A stretch of 64,000 nt of DNA from Streptomyces specialis (GCF_001493375.1 NZ_LN929894.1:447013-511012); one strand, 5' to 3'. Counted from the first letter of the stretch, positions 27,411 to 36,030 are shown. Numbers and translations are program-made. The notes: a model not told the origin generated them from the letters alone.

Positions 27411-28088
27411 TGGCGGCATCGGATCGCTCCCCGCCCGAAAGTCCCGTCCGCGTGGCGCGACGCCTGGCGCGAACTCGTCGCCCACGCCCGCCGGACCGTC
27501 ACCGAGGGCCTCGTCGTCGGCACCTCGGGAAACCTGTCGGTCCGCGTGGACGACACCGTCCTCGTCACCCCGTCCGGCGTCCCCTACGACCGCCTGGGCC
27601 CCACCGACCTCCTCGCCGTGGACCTCACCGGCCGCCCCCGCGCCGGCACCCTCGCCCCGACCAGCGAACTGCCCATGCACCTGGCGATCTACCGCGCCAC
27701 GGACGCCACCGCCGTCGTCCACACCCACGCGGTGCACGCGACGGCCGTCTCCACGCTCGTGGACGAACTCCCCGCCGTCCACTACATGACCGCCGCCCTC
27801 GGCGGCCCGGTCCGCGTCGCCCCCTACGCCACGTACGGCAGCGAGGAACTCGCCGCGCACATGCTCACGGCCCTGGAGGACCGCACCGGCTGCCTCCTGC
27901 GCAACCACGGCACGATCGTCCACGGCCACGGCCTGCGCCAGGCGTACGACAACACGGCCCAGTTGGAGTGGATGTCCCGCCTCTGGCTCACCGCCGCCGC
28001 GATCCCCGGCCGCACCCCCACCCTGCTCCCCCCGGAGGAGCTGACGAAGGTGGCGCGCAAGCTCCGCCACTACGGCCAGACCCGCTGA
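27405..28088 (+). CDS. Class II aldolase/adducin family protein
   Basis: A 227-residue protein of the class II aldolase fold (fuculose-phosphate or ribulose-phosphate aldolase type). VGTSGNLSVRVDDTVLVTPSG is the phosphate-binding N-terminal block. TSELPMHLAIYRATDATAVVHTHAVHATAVS carries the catalytic Glu/His region and two zinc histidines (HTHAVHA near residue 107). LLRNHGTIVHGHGLRQAY carries the third. Substrate is unknown. The ATG at 27405 lies within the PHO-box-like repeats and has no clear ribosome-binding site, so the start is provisional. Divergent from pit. Confidence 0.88.
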   Translation: MNWRHRIAPRPKVPSAWRDAWRELVAHARRTVTEGLVVGTSGNLSVRVDDTVLVTPSGVPYDRLGPTDLLAVDLTGRPRAGTLAPTSELPMHLAIYRATDATAVVHTHAVHATAVSTLVDELPAVHYMTAALGGPVRVAPYATYGSEELAAHMLTALEDRTGCLLRNHGTIVHGHGLRQAYDNTAQLEWMSRLWLTAAAIPGRTPTLLPPEELTKVARKLRHYGQTR

Positions 28089-28135
28089 CCCCGCCCGAAT
28101 GGCGGAGTCCGCCCGGTGCGCCCATGCTGGAGTGC

Positions 28136-29272
28136 ATGCGTCGGCACACGACGGCGGCCATGGCCGCCACCACACTGCTGGGTGCCGGAGCGGCCGTGGC
28201 CACGGTCGCCGCCGGCCGTTGGGCCGCCGGGGCCGCCCTGGGGGCCTCGCAGCCGCCACGGCCCGCCGGATTCGGGCGGGAACGGCTCACCGTGCACGCC
28301 ACCGGCCCCGGCCGCGTCACCCTCACCCGCACCGTCCGGTCCGAACGCCCCGGCGTCTACGGCCTCACCGCCCCGGACCGGCACGCGATCGCCGGCCCGG
28401 TCATCGGCGACGTGTTCGGCGGCCCCGACACCGTCGTCCGCACCCTGGAGAGCGGCGACCTCACCCCCGGCTCCACCGTCGAGCTCACGCCCCGCCTGCA
28501 CACCGGCGACCCGCGCACGGCCCTGGACATCCCGTTCACCGACGTGTCCGTCCCCGGCGACAACGGCCCGCTGCCCGCCTGGTTCGTGCCCGGCCCGCGC
28601 ACCACCTGGGTCGTCGCCCTGCACGGCCTGGGCGCGACCCGCGAACACCCCCTGAACCTGCTCCCGTTCCTCCACGCGCACCACTTCCCGGTCCTGATCC
28701 CCGCCTACCGGGGCGACGCCGGAGCACCCCGCCCCGGCGACCGCGTCCACCACCTCGGCGCCACCGAGTGGCACGACGCCGAGGCCGCCGTCCGCTACGC
28801 CCTCCGGTACGGCGCCGAACGCGTCGTCCTCCACGGCTGGTCCACCGGCGCCACCATGGCCCTGCGCCCCGCCGTCCAGCCCCCGCCCCACCAGCGCGTC
28901 GCGGGCCTCGTCCTCGACTCGCCCGTCCTGGCCCCCGCCGCGACCTTCCGCTCCCTGGCGTCCGAACGCGGCGTGCCCGGCCCGCTCCTGCCGTTCGCCC
29001 TCGGCGCCGCCAACGGCGGCTTCGGCCTCGACACCGGGGACCGGCCCTCCGGCCACCCCCCCGGCCACGGCGGCGCGCCCCTCCCGGTCATGATCTTCCA
29101 CGGCCCCGACGACACCGTCGCGCCCTGGCGGACCTCCCGCGAGATGGCCGCCGCCCACCCCGAGGCCGTCCCCCTCCACACCGTCCCGCACGCCGAGCAC
29201 GCGGCCATGTGGAACGCCGACCCGGCCGCCTACGAGGAGCGCCTGCGCCGTTTCCTCACGCCTCTCATGTGA
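28136..29272 (+). CDS. Alpha/beta hydrolase, membrane-anchored or exported
   Basis: A 378-residue protein with a short N-terminal hydrophobic segment (AAMAATTLLGAGAAVATVAAG), likely a signal anchor. A beta-rich region of about 130 residues follows, then an alpha/beta hydrolase domain. HGLGATREHPLNLLP is the oxyanion-hole block. The nucleophile is in LHGWSTGATMAL (GxSxG), about residue 240. The acid lies in FHGPDDTVAPW and the histidine in PHAEHAAMW near the C-terminus. Substrate unknown; the family includes esterases and peptidases. ATG at 28136 is chosen; ATG at 28124 is an equally possible start. Confidence 0.85.
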   Translation: MRRHTTAAMAATTLLGAGAAVATVAAGRWAAGAALGASQPPRPAGFGRERLTVHATGPGRVTLTRTVRSERPGVYGLTAPDRHAIAGPVIGDVFGGPDTVVRTLESGDLTPGSTVELTPRLHTGDPRTALDIPFTDVSVPGDNGPLPAWFVPGPRTTWVVALHGLGATREHPLNLLPFLHAHHFPVLIPAYRGDAGAPRPGDRVHHLGATEWHDAEAAVRYALRYGAERVVLHGWSTGATMALRPAVQPPPHQRVAGLVLDSPVLAPAATFRSLASERGVPGPLLPFALGAANGGFGLDTGDRPSGHPPGHGGAPLPVMIFHGPDDTVAPWRTSREMAAAHPEAVPLHTVPHAEHAAMWNADPAAYEERLRRFLTPLM

Positions 29273-29325
29273 GCCGCCGAGCGGGAGGTTTGGGCTTTCG
29301 CGGCCCCAGCGGTGAAACTGCTCAC

Positions 29326-30639
29326 GTGACGTCCCGAACTCCGCGTGAGCCCCGGTTGCGACTTGTCCCACAAACGCCTCAACAGCGCGCCGCCGCGTAC
29401 CGGCGCACGCCCCTCGGCAGACGTACTCCCGCCCCACCGCCCCGGGGCGTCGCCCCGCAGGACCAGCTCGCCCGCCAGGCCCGCGCGCTCCTGACCGACG
29501 CGGTCCGCCTCGCCCACTGGGCGCAGCGCACCGGCCGCTCGCCGGAGGCCGCCGCCGACCAGGCCGCGGCGGACCTCGGCCTGACCCGGAACGCGGTCCG
29601 GGACCAGTGGGGACGCGCCCGCCTCGCCGGCCTGATCGAGCAGGCCCCCGACGCCGCCGACGGCGGGGTCCGCGCCGGCTGGCGGCTGCGGGCCTGGCAC
29701 CGCGACGACACGGCGGCCCTGCGCGGCTGGGTAGCCCTCTTCGACGCCTGGTCCCTGGCCCGCCCCGCGCCACCGGACGCCGACCCCGGCACGGTGGCCG
29801 ACGTCGTCGCCGCCGTCCCGCAGCTCCTGTCCGTGATGCAGCTCTCCGACGGACCGGTCACCGCGGCGGGCCTGATCGCCCTGCTCCTCCAGCGCATCAA
29901 GGAACTGCGCGCCGACCGCGATCCGGCCGCCGACCCGGCCCGGCCGGCCGACCCGCACGACCCCCGGGGCATAACGACGGCCCCCCCCGACGAACTCGTC
30001 CGCCCCCTCGGCTGGGCCCGGGACGCCCTCGCCTCGGTCGGCGCCCTCCCCCCCCACGCACGCGGCCGGCAGCCCGTACGGGCCCGCCTCACCGAGCTGG
30101 GGAGCTGGGCCATGTGGACCAAGCTCGAACACATCTGCATCGCCGCCCAGAGCCCGGCCGGGAACATCGAACAGTCCGCCGTCGCCATGCTGCGCGGCTG
30201 CGCCAGCCTCACCCCCGGCCCGGCCCGCGCCGAGTACCGCGCCTGGCTCGCCGCCCGCCCCACCGGCCCGGCCGTCACCGAGCTGCTCGACGCCGCCCGC
30301 GGCGAGGACGCCCTGATCCGCGGCCTCGCCTTCGAGGCCCTGCGCGTCGTCGGCGCGCCCGCCCTGCCCGCGATACGGACCGCCGCCGCCGAACCCGTCC
30401 TGCGCCCGTACGCGCTGCTGTGGCTGGCCGACCACGAGGCGGGCGACCCGCGCGACGCCACCGACGACCCGCTGGACGTCCTCACCCGCGCCGAGGCCAC
30501 CTGGCTCTGGGTGGACACCGCCTCCGCCGCCCACGAGCACGGCGCCGAGCACCTGCTGCTCGACCACCTCGACGCCGCCCCCCAGCCCTCCGTCACCGAA
30601 CTGGTCGACGAGATCCGCGTCTGCGGCCACCCCCGCACC
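29326..30639 (+). CDS. Conserved actinobacterial protein, 3' end lost at assembly junction
   Basis: About 438 reliable codons; no family name recognised. The N-terminus is Arg/Pro-rich and low complexity (residues 1-45). A helical stretch then resembles a DNA-binding or wHTH fold: AAADQAAADLGLTRNAVRDQW with LAGLIEQAPD. The rest is alpha-helical with HEAT-like units (for example LIRGLAFEALRVVGAPALPA) and ends near EIRVCGHPRTVQ. At 30640 the sequence turns back on itself in a 73-bp mirror copy. The frame seen beyond that point, ending at 30732, is a fold-back artefact. The true C-terminus is missing. GTG at 29326 is assigned. Confidence 0.75.
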
Positions 30640-30717
30640 GTCCAGGTGCGGGGGTGGCCGCAGACGCGGATCTCGTCGACCAGTTCGGTGACGGAGGGCT
30701 GGGGGGCGGCGTCGAGG
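30567..30717. repeat. Perfect 73-bp inverted repeat with 5-nt loop (probable chimaeric fold-back)
   Basis: Bases 30567-30639 and 30645-30717 are exact reverse complements around the loop GTCCA. The left arm is coding sequence of the gene at 29326; the right arm copies it backward. Adapter-derived sequence begins shortly after (30784 on). A library or assembly fold-back explains this better than a natural palindrome. Confidence 0.95.
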
Positions 30718-30851
30718 ATGCGGATTGATTAGGTGGATGTGAAAGGCTCGTGCGCAAACGGGCAGGGGCATCTGTTTCTTCAGGAATGGGGGGCACGACA
30801 AGAGCTACCCTATCCACTTCGTGGGCGGCGTCAGATGTATATAGGGAACAA
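30718..30851. other. Assembly artefact: Nextera adapter junction 3
   Basis: In order are a P5-like stretch (AATGGGGGGCACGAC, from 30785), an index-like TATCCACT (30811-30818), TCGTGGGCGGCGTC (30819-30832, 12 of 14 with the Nextera arm) and a degraded mosaic end AGATGTATATAGGGAACAA (30833-30851, 14 of 19). Bases 30718-30783 are scrambled. Real sequence seems to resume near 30852, upstream of the ABC-F gene. Confidence 0.88.
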
Positions 30852-30928
30852 CCGCTCCTCCGCGCTCCCCGCCGCGCACCCGGCCGCGCGCGGAAAACGC
30901 GTTGCGCCACGCCGTTAGAATGCTTCGC

Positions 30929-30961
30929 ATGGACACGGACACACCGCACATCGCGCACTAG
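30929..30961 (+). CDS. Possible leader peptide of the ABC-F gene
   Basis: A 10-codon ORF, MDTDTPHIAH followed by TAG; an in-frame ATG at 30920 would add three residues. A -10-like TAGAAT at 30916-30921 lies 7 nt before the ATG at 30929, which would make the peptide leaderless, a common arrangement in Streptomyces. No good -35 was found. It sits 63 bp upstream of an ABC-F start, with a hairpin between. ABC-F genes that protect ribosomes are often controlled by such leaders. Evidence is positional only. Confidence 0.35.
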   Translation: MDTDTPHIAH

Positions 30962-30962
30962 C

Positions 30963-30997
30963 GGACGTACCCCCGCAGCCCGCAGGCCCGTACGTCC
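30963..30997 (+). promoter_or_regulatory. Stem-loop between leader ORF and ABC-F gene
   Basis: GGACGTAC (30963-30970) and GTACGTCC (30990-30997) form a perfect 8-bp stem immediately after the leader ORF stop. The 19-nt loop contains GCAGCCCGCAGG. It could act in attenuation or as RNA-stability structure. Confidence 0.45.
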
Positions 30998-31024
30998 AGT
31001 CCCGCCCGCCTCTGGAGTCCGTCC

Positions 31025-32623
31025 ATGATCACCGCCACCGGCATCGAGTTGCGCGCCGGAGCCCGCATCCTCATCGAGTCCGCGTCCTTCCGCATCGCCA
31101 CCGGCGACCGCATCGGCCTCGTCGGCCGCAACGGCGCCGGCAAGACCACCCTGACCAAGTGCCTGGCCGGTGAGGGCACCCCGGCCGCCGGCACCATCAC
31201 CCGCGGCGGAGAGGTCGGCTACCTGCCGCAGGACCCGCGCACCGGTGACCTCGACATCCTCGCCCGCGACCGCATCCTCGCCGCCCGCGGCCTGGACAGC
31301 GTCCTGCGCGGCATGCGCGAGAACGAGCAGCTCATGGCCAGCGGCCAGGGCGCCGTCCAGGACCGCGCGATGAAGAAGTACGAGCGGCTGGAGACCGAGT
31401 TCCTCACCCGCGGCGGCTACGCGGCCGAGGCCGAGGCCGCCACCATCGCCGCCAGCCTCGGCCTGCCCGACCGGGTACTGGGCCAGCCCCTGCACACGCT
31501 CTCCGGTGGCCAGCGCCGCCGCGTCGAGCTGGCCCGCATCCTGTTCTCGGACGCCGACACGCTGCTCCTCGACGAGCCGACGAACCACCTCGACGCCGAC
31601 TCCATCGTCTGGCTGCGGGACTTCCTCAAGACCTACCGCGGCGGCCTGGTCGTCATCTCCCACGACATCGCCCTGATCGAGACCGTCGTCAACAAGGTGT
31701 TCTACCTGGACGCCGCCCGGTCCCAGATCGACGTCTACAACATGGGCTGGAAGCAGTACCAGATCCAGCGCGAGGCCGACGAGAAGCGCCGCAAGCGCGA
31801 GCGCGCCAACGCCGAGAAGAAGGCCGCCGCCCTCAACGCCCAGGCCGACAAGATGCGCGCCAAGGCCACCAAGGCGGTCGCCGCGCAGAACATGGCCCGC
31901 CGCGCCGAGCGGCTGCTGTCGGGCCTGGAGTCCGAGCGCCAGGCCGACAAGGTCGCCCGGCTCCGCTTCCCCGACCCGGCGCCGTGCGGCAAGACCCCTC
32001 TCACCGCCGAGGGCCTGTCCAAGTCGTACGGGTCGCTGGAGATCTTCACCGACGTCTCCCTCGCCATCGACAAGGGCTCCCGCGTCGTCATCCTCGGCCT
32101 CAACGGCGCGGGCAAGACGACGCTGCTGCGGCTGCTCGCCGGTGTCGAGAAGCCCGACACCGGCCAGGTCACGCCCGGCCACGGCCTGAAGCTGGGGTAC
32201 TACGCGCAGGAGCACGAGACCCTCGACCCCGACCGCACCGTGCTGGAGAACATGCGGTCGTCCGCCCCCGACCTGGACATGGTGGAGGTGCGCAAGACGC
32301 TCGGCTCGTTCCTCTTCTCCGGCGACGACGTGGACAAGCCGGCCGGGGTCCTGTCCGGCGGCGAGAAGACCCGCCTGGCGCTGGCGACCCTGGTGGTCTC
32401 CTCCGCCAACGTGCTGCTGCTGGACGAGCCGACCAACAACCTCGACCCCGCCAGCCGCGAGGAGATCCTCGGCGCGCTGCGCGGCTTCACGGGCGCGGTC
32501 GTCCTCGTCACGCACGACGAGGGCGCCGTGGACGCGCTCCAGCCGGAACGGATCATCCTGCTCCCGGACGGCGTCGAGGACCTGTGGAGCGCCGACTACG
32601 CCGATCTGGTCGCCCTCGCTTGA
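31025..32623 (+). CDS. ABC-F family ATP-binding protein
   Basis: A 532-residue protein with two ABC ATPase domains and no membrane segment, the ABC-F plan of ribosome-acting translation factors. Domain 1 has GRNGAGKTTLTK, LSGGQRRRVELA and LLLDEPTNHLDAD. The linker (about residues 235-290) is rich in Lys, Arg and Ala with KRERANAEKKAAALNAQ, the likely tRNA-contacting helices. Domain 2 has GLNGAGKTTLLR, LSGGEKTRLALA and LLLDEPTNNLDP. Close relatives are conserved housekeeping ABC-F proteins in actinomycetes; an antibiotic-resistance role is possible but not shown. ATG at 31025. Confidence 0.94.
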   Translation: MITATGIELRAGARILIESASFRIATGDRIGLVGRNGAGKTTLTKCLAGEGTPAAGTITRGGEVGYLPQDPRTGDLDILARDRILAARGLDSVLRGMRENEQLMASGQGAVQDRAMKKYERLETEFLTRGGYAAEAEAATIAASLGLPDRVLGQPLHTLSGGQRRRVELARILFSDADTLLLDEPTNHLDADSIVWLRDFLKTYRGGLVVISHDIALIETVVNKVFYLDAARSQIDVYNMGWKQYQIQREADEKRRKRERANAEKKAAALNAQADKMRAKATKAVAAQNMARRAERLLSGLESERQADKVARLRFPDPAPCGKTPLTAEGLSKSYGSLEIFTDVSLAIDKGSRVVILGLNGAGKTTLLRLLAGVEKPDTGQVTPGHGLKLGYYAQEHETLDPDRTVLENMRSSAPDLDMVEVRKTLGSFLFSGDDVDKPAGVLSGGEKTRLALATLVVSSANVLLLDEPTNNLDPASREEILGALRGFTGAVVLVTHDEGAVDALQPERIILLPDGVEDLWSADYADLVALA

Positions 32624-32923
32624 GCCCCCCGGGGTCCGTCGTTTGTGATCATGCCCGGTGGATCATTCGGCCCACGCTTGATCAGTCATCTGAGTGAGGG
32701 CCGACGTATCCCGGCGTGTCGCCGCGACGGCGCCGGGGCGCGCCCTGGCACCGCGTTGACCTGCGCCTTCGCCGTCCCGGACGGGGGGCTGGGGACCCGT
32801 TTGCCCCGGCCGTAAGCGGAGTCTGCGGTCCGCTTGTCGTATGGACGTGTACGAATGGGTGGCCAGGAAGATGGATAGGGGTGATCATGAGAGTCCAGAG
32901 CGCACTTCCATGAGGAGGCACGG
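32624..32923. other. 300-bp intergenic region with GATC cluster upstream of gbn-like gene
   Basis: No convincing gene is present. Four GATC sites occur: TGATCAT at 32646-32652, GGATCAT near 32660, TGATCAG near 32679 and TGATCATG near 32882. The downstream gene encodes a GATC-binding-type nucleoid protein, so these may be autoregulatory sites. AGGAGG just before 32924 is the ribosome-binding site of that gene. Confidence 0.5.
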
Positions 32924-33148
32924 GTGGCCGAGACTCTGAAGAAGGGCAGCCGGGTGACCGGCCCCGCGCGCGAGCAGCTCGCCGCGGATTTGAAGCGTAA
33001 GTACGAGTCGGGCGCGAGTATCCGCGCGCTGGCCGAGGAGACCGGCCGGTCGTACGGCTTCGTGCACCGCATGCTCAGCGAGGCCGATGTGACCCTCCGC
33101 GGCCGTGGCGGCGCCACGCGCGGCAAGAAGGCCGCCCCGACCCCCTGA
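32924..33148 (+). CDS. gbn: Small HTH DNA-binding protein, Gbn-like nucleoid-associated protein
   Basis: A 74-residue basic protein. The helix-turn-helix reads KRKYESGASIRALAEETGRSYGFVHRMLSEAD (about residues 25-56), and a Gly/Arg-rich tail RGRGGATRGKK follows. Size, sequence type and position between an ABC-F gene and an enoyl-CoA hydratase gene match S. coelicolor SCO1839. That protein is described as Gbn, a GATC-binding nucleoid-associated protein involved in development and antibiotic production. GTG at 32924 follows AGGAGG. Identification is from memory of the family and synteny. Confidence 0.8.
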   Translation: MAETLKKGSRVTGPAREQLAADLKRKYESGASIRALAEETGRSYGFVHRMLSEADVTLRGRGGATRGKKAAPTP

Positions 33149-33218
33149 CGCGCGACGCGCGCCGACGGGTTACTCTGCGGACAGAAATTACCGCTGAGTA
33201 ACTCACGGAGGGGCCCCG

Positions 33219-33998
33219 ATGAGCCTGCTCGACAGGGACGGCGTGCGCGTCACCGTCCACAAGGCCGTGGCGACGGTCACGCTCGCCAACGGCGCCAAGC
33301 GCAACGCCCAGACCCCGGCGCTGTGGCGGGCCCTGGCCGAGACCGGCCGGATCCTGCCCGGCGACGTCCGCGTCGTCGTCCTCCGCGCCGAGGGCGCCTC
33401 CTTCTCCGCCGGGCTCGACCGCCGCGCGTTCACGCCCGAAGGCATCGACGGCGAGCTGAACTTCATCGAGCTGGCGCGTGAGAGCGACGACGTTCTCGAC
33501 GCGACCATCGCCACCTACCAGGAGGCGTTCACCTGGTGGCGCCGCAACGATCTGGTGACCGTCGCGGCGGTCCAGGGCCACGCGGTGGGCGCCGGATTCC
33601 AGCTCGCCCTCGCCTGCGACCTGCGGGTCTGTGCCGACGACGCCCAGTTCTCCATGCGCGAGACGTCCCTCGGCCTGGTCCCCGACCTGACCGGCACCCA
33701 CCCCCTGGTCTCCCTGGTGGGCTACGCCCGCGCCCTGGAGATCTGCGCGACGGGCCGCTTCGTGCACGCCGCCGAGGCCGAACGCATCGGCCTGGCCAAC
33801 ATCGTGGTCCCCGCCGCCGACCTCACCGCCGCGACCGACGACCTGGTCGCCGCCCTCATCGCCGCGCCCCGCGACGCCCTGATCGAGACGAAGGCCCTGC
33901 TGCGCGCGGCCCCGGAGCGCACCTACGACGCCCAGCGCGCGGCGGAACGAGCCGCCCAGGCCCGCCGCCTCCGCGACCTGGCCGGCTTCGCCGAGTAA
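33219..33998 (+). CDS. Enoyl-CoA hydratase/isomerase family protein
   Basis: A 259-residue crotonase-fold protein. The first oxyanion-hole block is RVVVLRAEGASFSAGLDRRAF (residues 47-67) and the second is AVQGHAVGAGFQLALACDLRV (about 119-139). FSMRETSLGLVPDLTGTHPL is the region that normally carries the catalytic acid Glu. Substrate is unknown; family members hydrate or isomerise acyl-CoA intermediates. ATG at 33219 follows GGAGGGG. It stands alone, convergent with the gene at 34007. Confidence 0.9.
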   Translation: MSLLDRDGVRVTVHKAVATVTLANGAKRNAQTPALWRALAETGRILPGDVRVVVLRAEGASFSAGLDRRAFTPEGIDGELNFIELARESDDVLDATIATYQEAFTWWRRNDLVTVAAVQGHAVGAGFQLALACDLRVCADDAQFSMRETSLGLVPDLTGTHPLVSLVGYARALEICATGRFVHAAEAERIGLANIVVPAADLTAATDDLVAALIAAPRDALIETKALLRAAPERTYDAQRAAERAAQARRLRDLAGFAE

Positions 33999-34006
33999 CG
34001 GTCCGC

Positions 34007-34699
34007 TCAGGCCGGTGCGCGGATCTCCCCGATCAGCACGGTCACCGGGGCCTCCGTCACCGCCGTCACCGCCGAGGCGGCGGCCCGGGCCACGTCCACG
34101 GCGCGGCGCGACGCGTCGGCCGTGAGCTGCACGCGGACGCCTCCGGCCGTGACCTCCACGCCGCGCGACGGGCCGCCCACCGCGCCGGACAGGCCCAGCA
34201 CGCCGGGAACGGCCAGCACCGCCGCCGCCACCGCCGCGCCCGTGCCCGACGCGGGCCCCACGCCCGGCGCGGGCGGCTCCGGGGCGGCGGCCACGTCCGG
34301 CGGCGGCGCCTGGGGCAGCAGGCCGCTCACCTCCACGTCGACGGCCACCACATCGAGCCCCAGCCGCTCGTCCGCCGCGGCCGTCAGCGCCGCCCGCACC
34401 TCGGCGGCGGAGTCGGTCAGCGGCCGGTCCGCGCCCACCGCGACGCTCGCCCCGATCCGCAGCGGCCCCGGCGGCAGCGCGCTCGGCGGCGGCGGCACCA
34501 CGGCCTCGCCCCCGTCACCCGCCGGACCGATCCGCAGCCCCTCGGCCCGCACACCGGGCAGCGCCGCCACCGCCCGCAGCAGCGCCGCGCCCGCCGCGCG
34601 CTCCGTCACCCAGGCGCCGTCCTCCGGCAGCCCGAGCGGCAGCAGCCGGCCGAGGCCCAACTGCCGCCGCACCTCCCGCAACAGGGGATCCGAACCCAT
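34007..34699 (-). CDS. Asp23-locus protein with Ala/Val-rich repeats (P10-like annotation), function unknown
   Basis: A 230-residue, Ala/Val/Gly/Pro-rich protein. No domain with known activity is seen. Two segments resemble each other and Asp23-like units: GALRIGASVAVGADRPLTDSAA in the middle and GVEVTAGGVRVQLTADASRRAVDVA near the end. The latter is followed by AVTEAPVTVLIGEIRAP. It faces away from the Asp23/AmaP genes at 34904 and shares their upstream region, suggesting a linked envelope role. Similar streptomycete proteins have been given a 'nucleopolyhedrovirus P10 family' label, which says little. ATG at 34699 with AAGGTGG upstream is preferred to the longer frame at 34846. Confidence 0.65.
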   Translation of the reverse strand: MGSDPLLREVRRQLGLGRLLPLGLPEDGAWVTERAAGAALLRAVAALPGVRAEGLRIGPAGDGGEAVVPPPPSALPPGPLRIGASVAVGADRPLTDSAAEVRAALTAAADERLGLDVVAVDVEVSGLLPQAPPPDVAAAPEPPAPGVGPASGTGAAVAAAVLAVPGVLGLSGAVGGPSRGVEVTAGGVRVQLTADASRRAVDVARAAASAVTAVTEAPVTVLIGEIRAPA

Positions 34700-34903
34700 G
34701 TCCGCCCACCTTCGTCTACCCCGGCCGCCATCAACCGTCCGGAGTGGGGTACACAGCATCTCGTACGCATGGACCGCCCGGACGGGGGTTCGTTCCACCG
34801 CCACCCGTTCGGGATGCGCCATCGCGTGGAGTGTCCGTGCGGGCACTTAGGGTGGCATTGGGGTGGCGGGCCCGACCGCCGCCAGGAAAGGGGCGAAGGC
34901 GAA

Positions 34904-35377
34904 GTGACCGAGACCAGCACGGAGGGGACGAACACCACCACCATCGACGGTCCCGGCCGTCAGGTGGCCCGCCGCGGCAGCGGCGATCCGGCCACCCGGG
35001 GACGGACCACCATCGCGGACGGAGTGGTGGCGAAGATCGCGGGCATGGCGGCGCGGGACGTCGTCGGCGTCCACGCCATGGGCAGCGGGCTGGCCCGCAC
35101 GTTCGGCGCGGTCCGCGACCGGGTCCCCGGCGCGAGCAAGTCCGCGACGCGCGGCGTGAAGGCCGAGGTCGGTGAGGTGCAGACCGCTCTCGATCTCGAA
35201 ATCGTTGTGGAGTACGGCGTTTCCATCGCCGATGTTTCCCGTACGGTACGGGAGAACGTCATCGCGGCCGTCGAGCGGATGACCGGTCTCGAAGTCGTCG
35301 AGGTCAACATCAACGTGGGCGACGTGAATCTGCCCGAGGGCGAAGAGGACGACGACGAGCGGCCTCCGCTGCAGTAG
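34904..35377 (+). CDS. Asp23/Gls24 family envelope stress protein (first copy)
   Basis: A 157-residue Asp23 domain protein. The domain starts at TTIADGVVAKIAGMAARDVVGVHAMG (about residues 36-61). It continues through GVKAEVGEVQTALDLEIVVEYG and SIADVSRTVRENVIAAVERMTGLEVVEVNINVGDV. The N-terminal 35 residues are Thr/Gly-rich and disordered, and the C-terminus is acidic (EGEEDDDERPP). Asp23 proteins line the inside of the membrane through AmaP. The GTG at 34904 heads a five-gene cluster of the same theme. Confidence 0.92.
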   Translation: MTETSTEGTNTTTIDGPGRQVARRGSGDPATRGRTTIADGVVAKIAGMAARDVVGVHAMGSGLARTFGAVRDRVPGASKSATRGVKAEVGEVQTALDLEIVVEYGVSIADVSRTVRENVIAAVERMTGLEVVEVNINVGDVNLPEGEEDDDERPPLQ

Positions 35378-35404
35378 CGGCCGGCAGCGGAGCGGGAGCA
35401 CATC

Positions 35405-35599
35405 ATGAGCATGGCTGTGGTCGGCATGATCGCCGGCATGGCGCTGGGCTTCGCCGGGTATTTCGGCGGCTTCGGGGCGTTCCTGCTGGTGGCGTCGCTG
35501 GGCACCATCGGGTTCTTCGCGGGCCGGTTCGCCGACGGCGACCTGGAGCCGGGTGACTTCTTCCGTCCCCGGGACCGCGACGACCACCGGCGGCGGTGA
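35405..35599 (+). CDS. Small membrane protein (DUF2273-like) of the Asp23 cluster
   Basis: A 64-residue protein with two close hydrophobic segments, VVGMIAGMALGFAGYFGG and AFLLVASLGTIGFFAGRF. The charged tail is DGDLEPGDFFRPRDRDDHRRR. This is the layout of the DUF2273 proteins that accompany Asp23 and AmaP in other Gram-positives. It is linked to the next gene by a 4-bp GTGA overlap. ATG at 35405. Confidence 0.85.
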   Translation: MSMAVVGMIAGMALGFAGYFGGFGAFLLVASLGTIGFFAGRFADGDLEPGDFFRPRDRDDHRRR

Positions 35600-36030
35600 C
35601 CGGCGTGGCGGACGGGAGCGACGTGGCGGACCCGGGCGCGGCGGCGGTCGCGGTGCCGCCGGCGGACCGCGGCGTGACGCGGATCGCCGAACGCGTCGTG
35701 GCGAAGCTCGCGGCCCAGGCGGCCCGCGAGGCGCTGCGCGGCGACGCCGACGCGTCGGCGCCGCGCCACCGTGGCGCCGGGCCGCAGGCCACCGCCGTGA
35801 TCAGCCGCCCGCCCGGCGGCGACGGCACGGGCGGCCTCGCGCGCGTCCGTGTCGCCGTCGAGCTGGGCTACCCTTCCGACATCGGAGCCCAGTGCCGCTC
35901 CATTCGTCGTCATATCACCGAGAAGGTCCGGGAGTTGGCCGGAATGGAGACCTCCGACGTGCTGGTCGCCGTGGAGCGGCTGCACTCCGCCCACTTCCAC
36001 GGCGACGCCACCTCCGGGAGGGTCCAGTGA
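35596..36030 (+). CDS. Asp23/Gls24 family protein (second copy)
   Basis: A 144-residue Asp23-type protein, more diverged than the one at 34904. GVTRIAERVVAKLAAQAAREAL is the first helix pair, and RVRVAVELGYPSDIGAQCRSI and RHITEKVRELAGMETSDVLVAVERL form the C-terminal part. The N-terminus (ADGSDVADPGAAAVAVPP) is disordered. GTG at 35596 overlaps the previous stop; its stop overlaps the next GTG, so translation is coupled on both sides. Confidence 0.87.
   Translation: MTGVADGSDVADPGAAAVAVPPADRGVTRIAERVVAKLAAQAAREALRGDADASAPRHRGAGPQATAVISRPPGGDGTGGLARVRVAVELGYPSDIGAQCRSIRRHITEKVRELAGMETSDVLVAVERLHSAHFHGDATSGRVQ

Noticed and set aside
30640..30760. Large palindrome as an attachment site, origin or terminator
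   Set aside because: One arm is coding sequence of the upstream gene, and the copy ends at adapter; a fold-back chimaera is more likely.
30733..31028. Small ORFs at 30733-30918 and 30750-31028
   Set aside because: Most of their codons are adapter or scrambled sequence at the junction.
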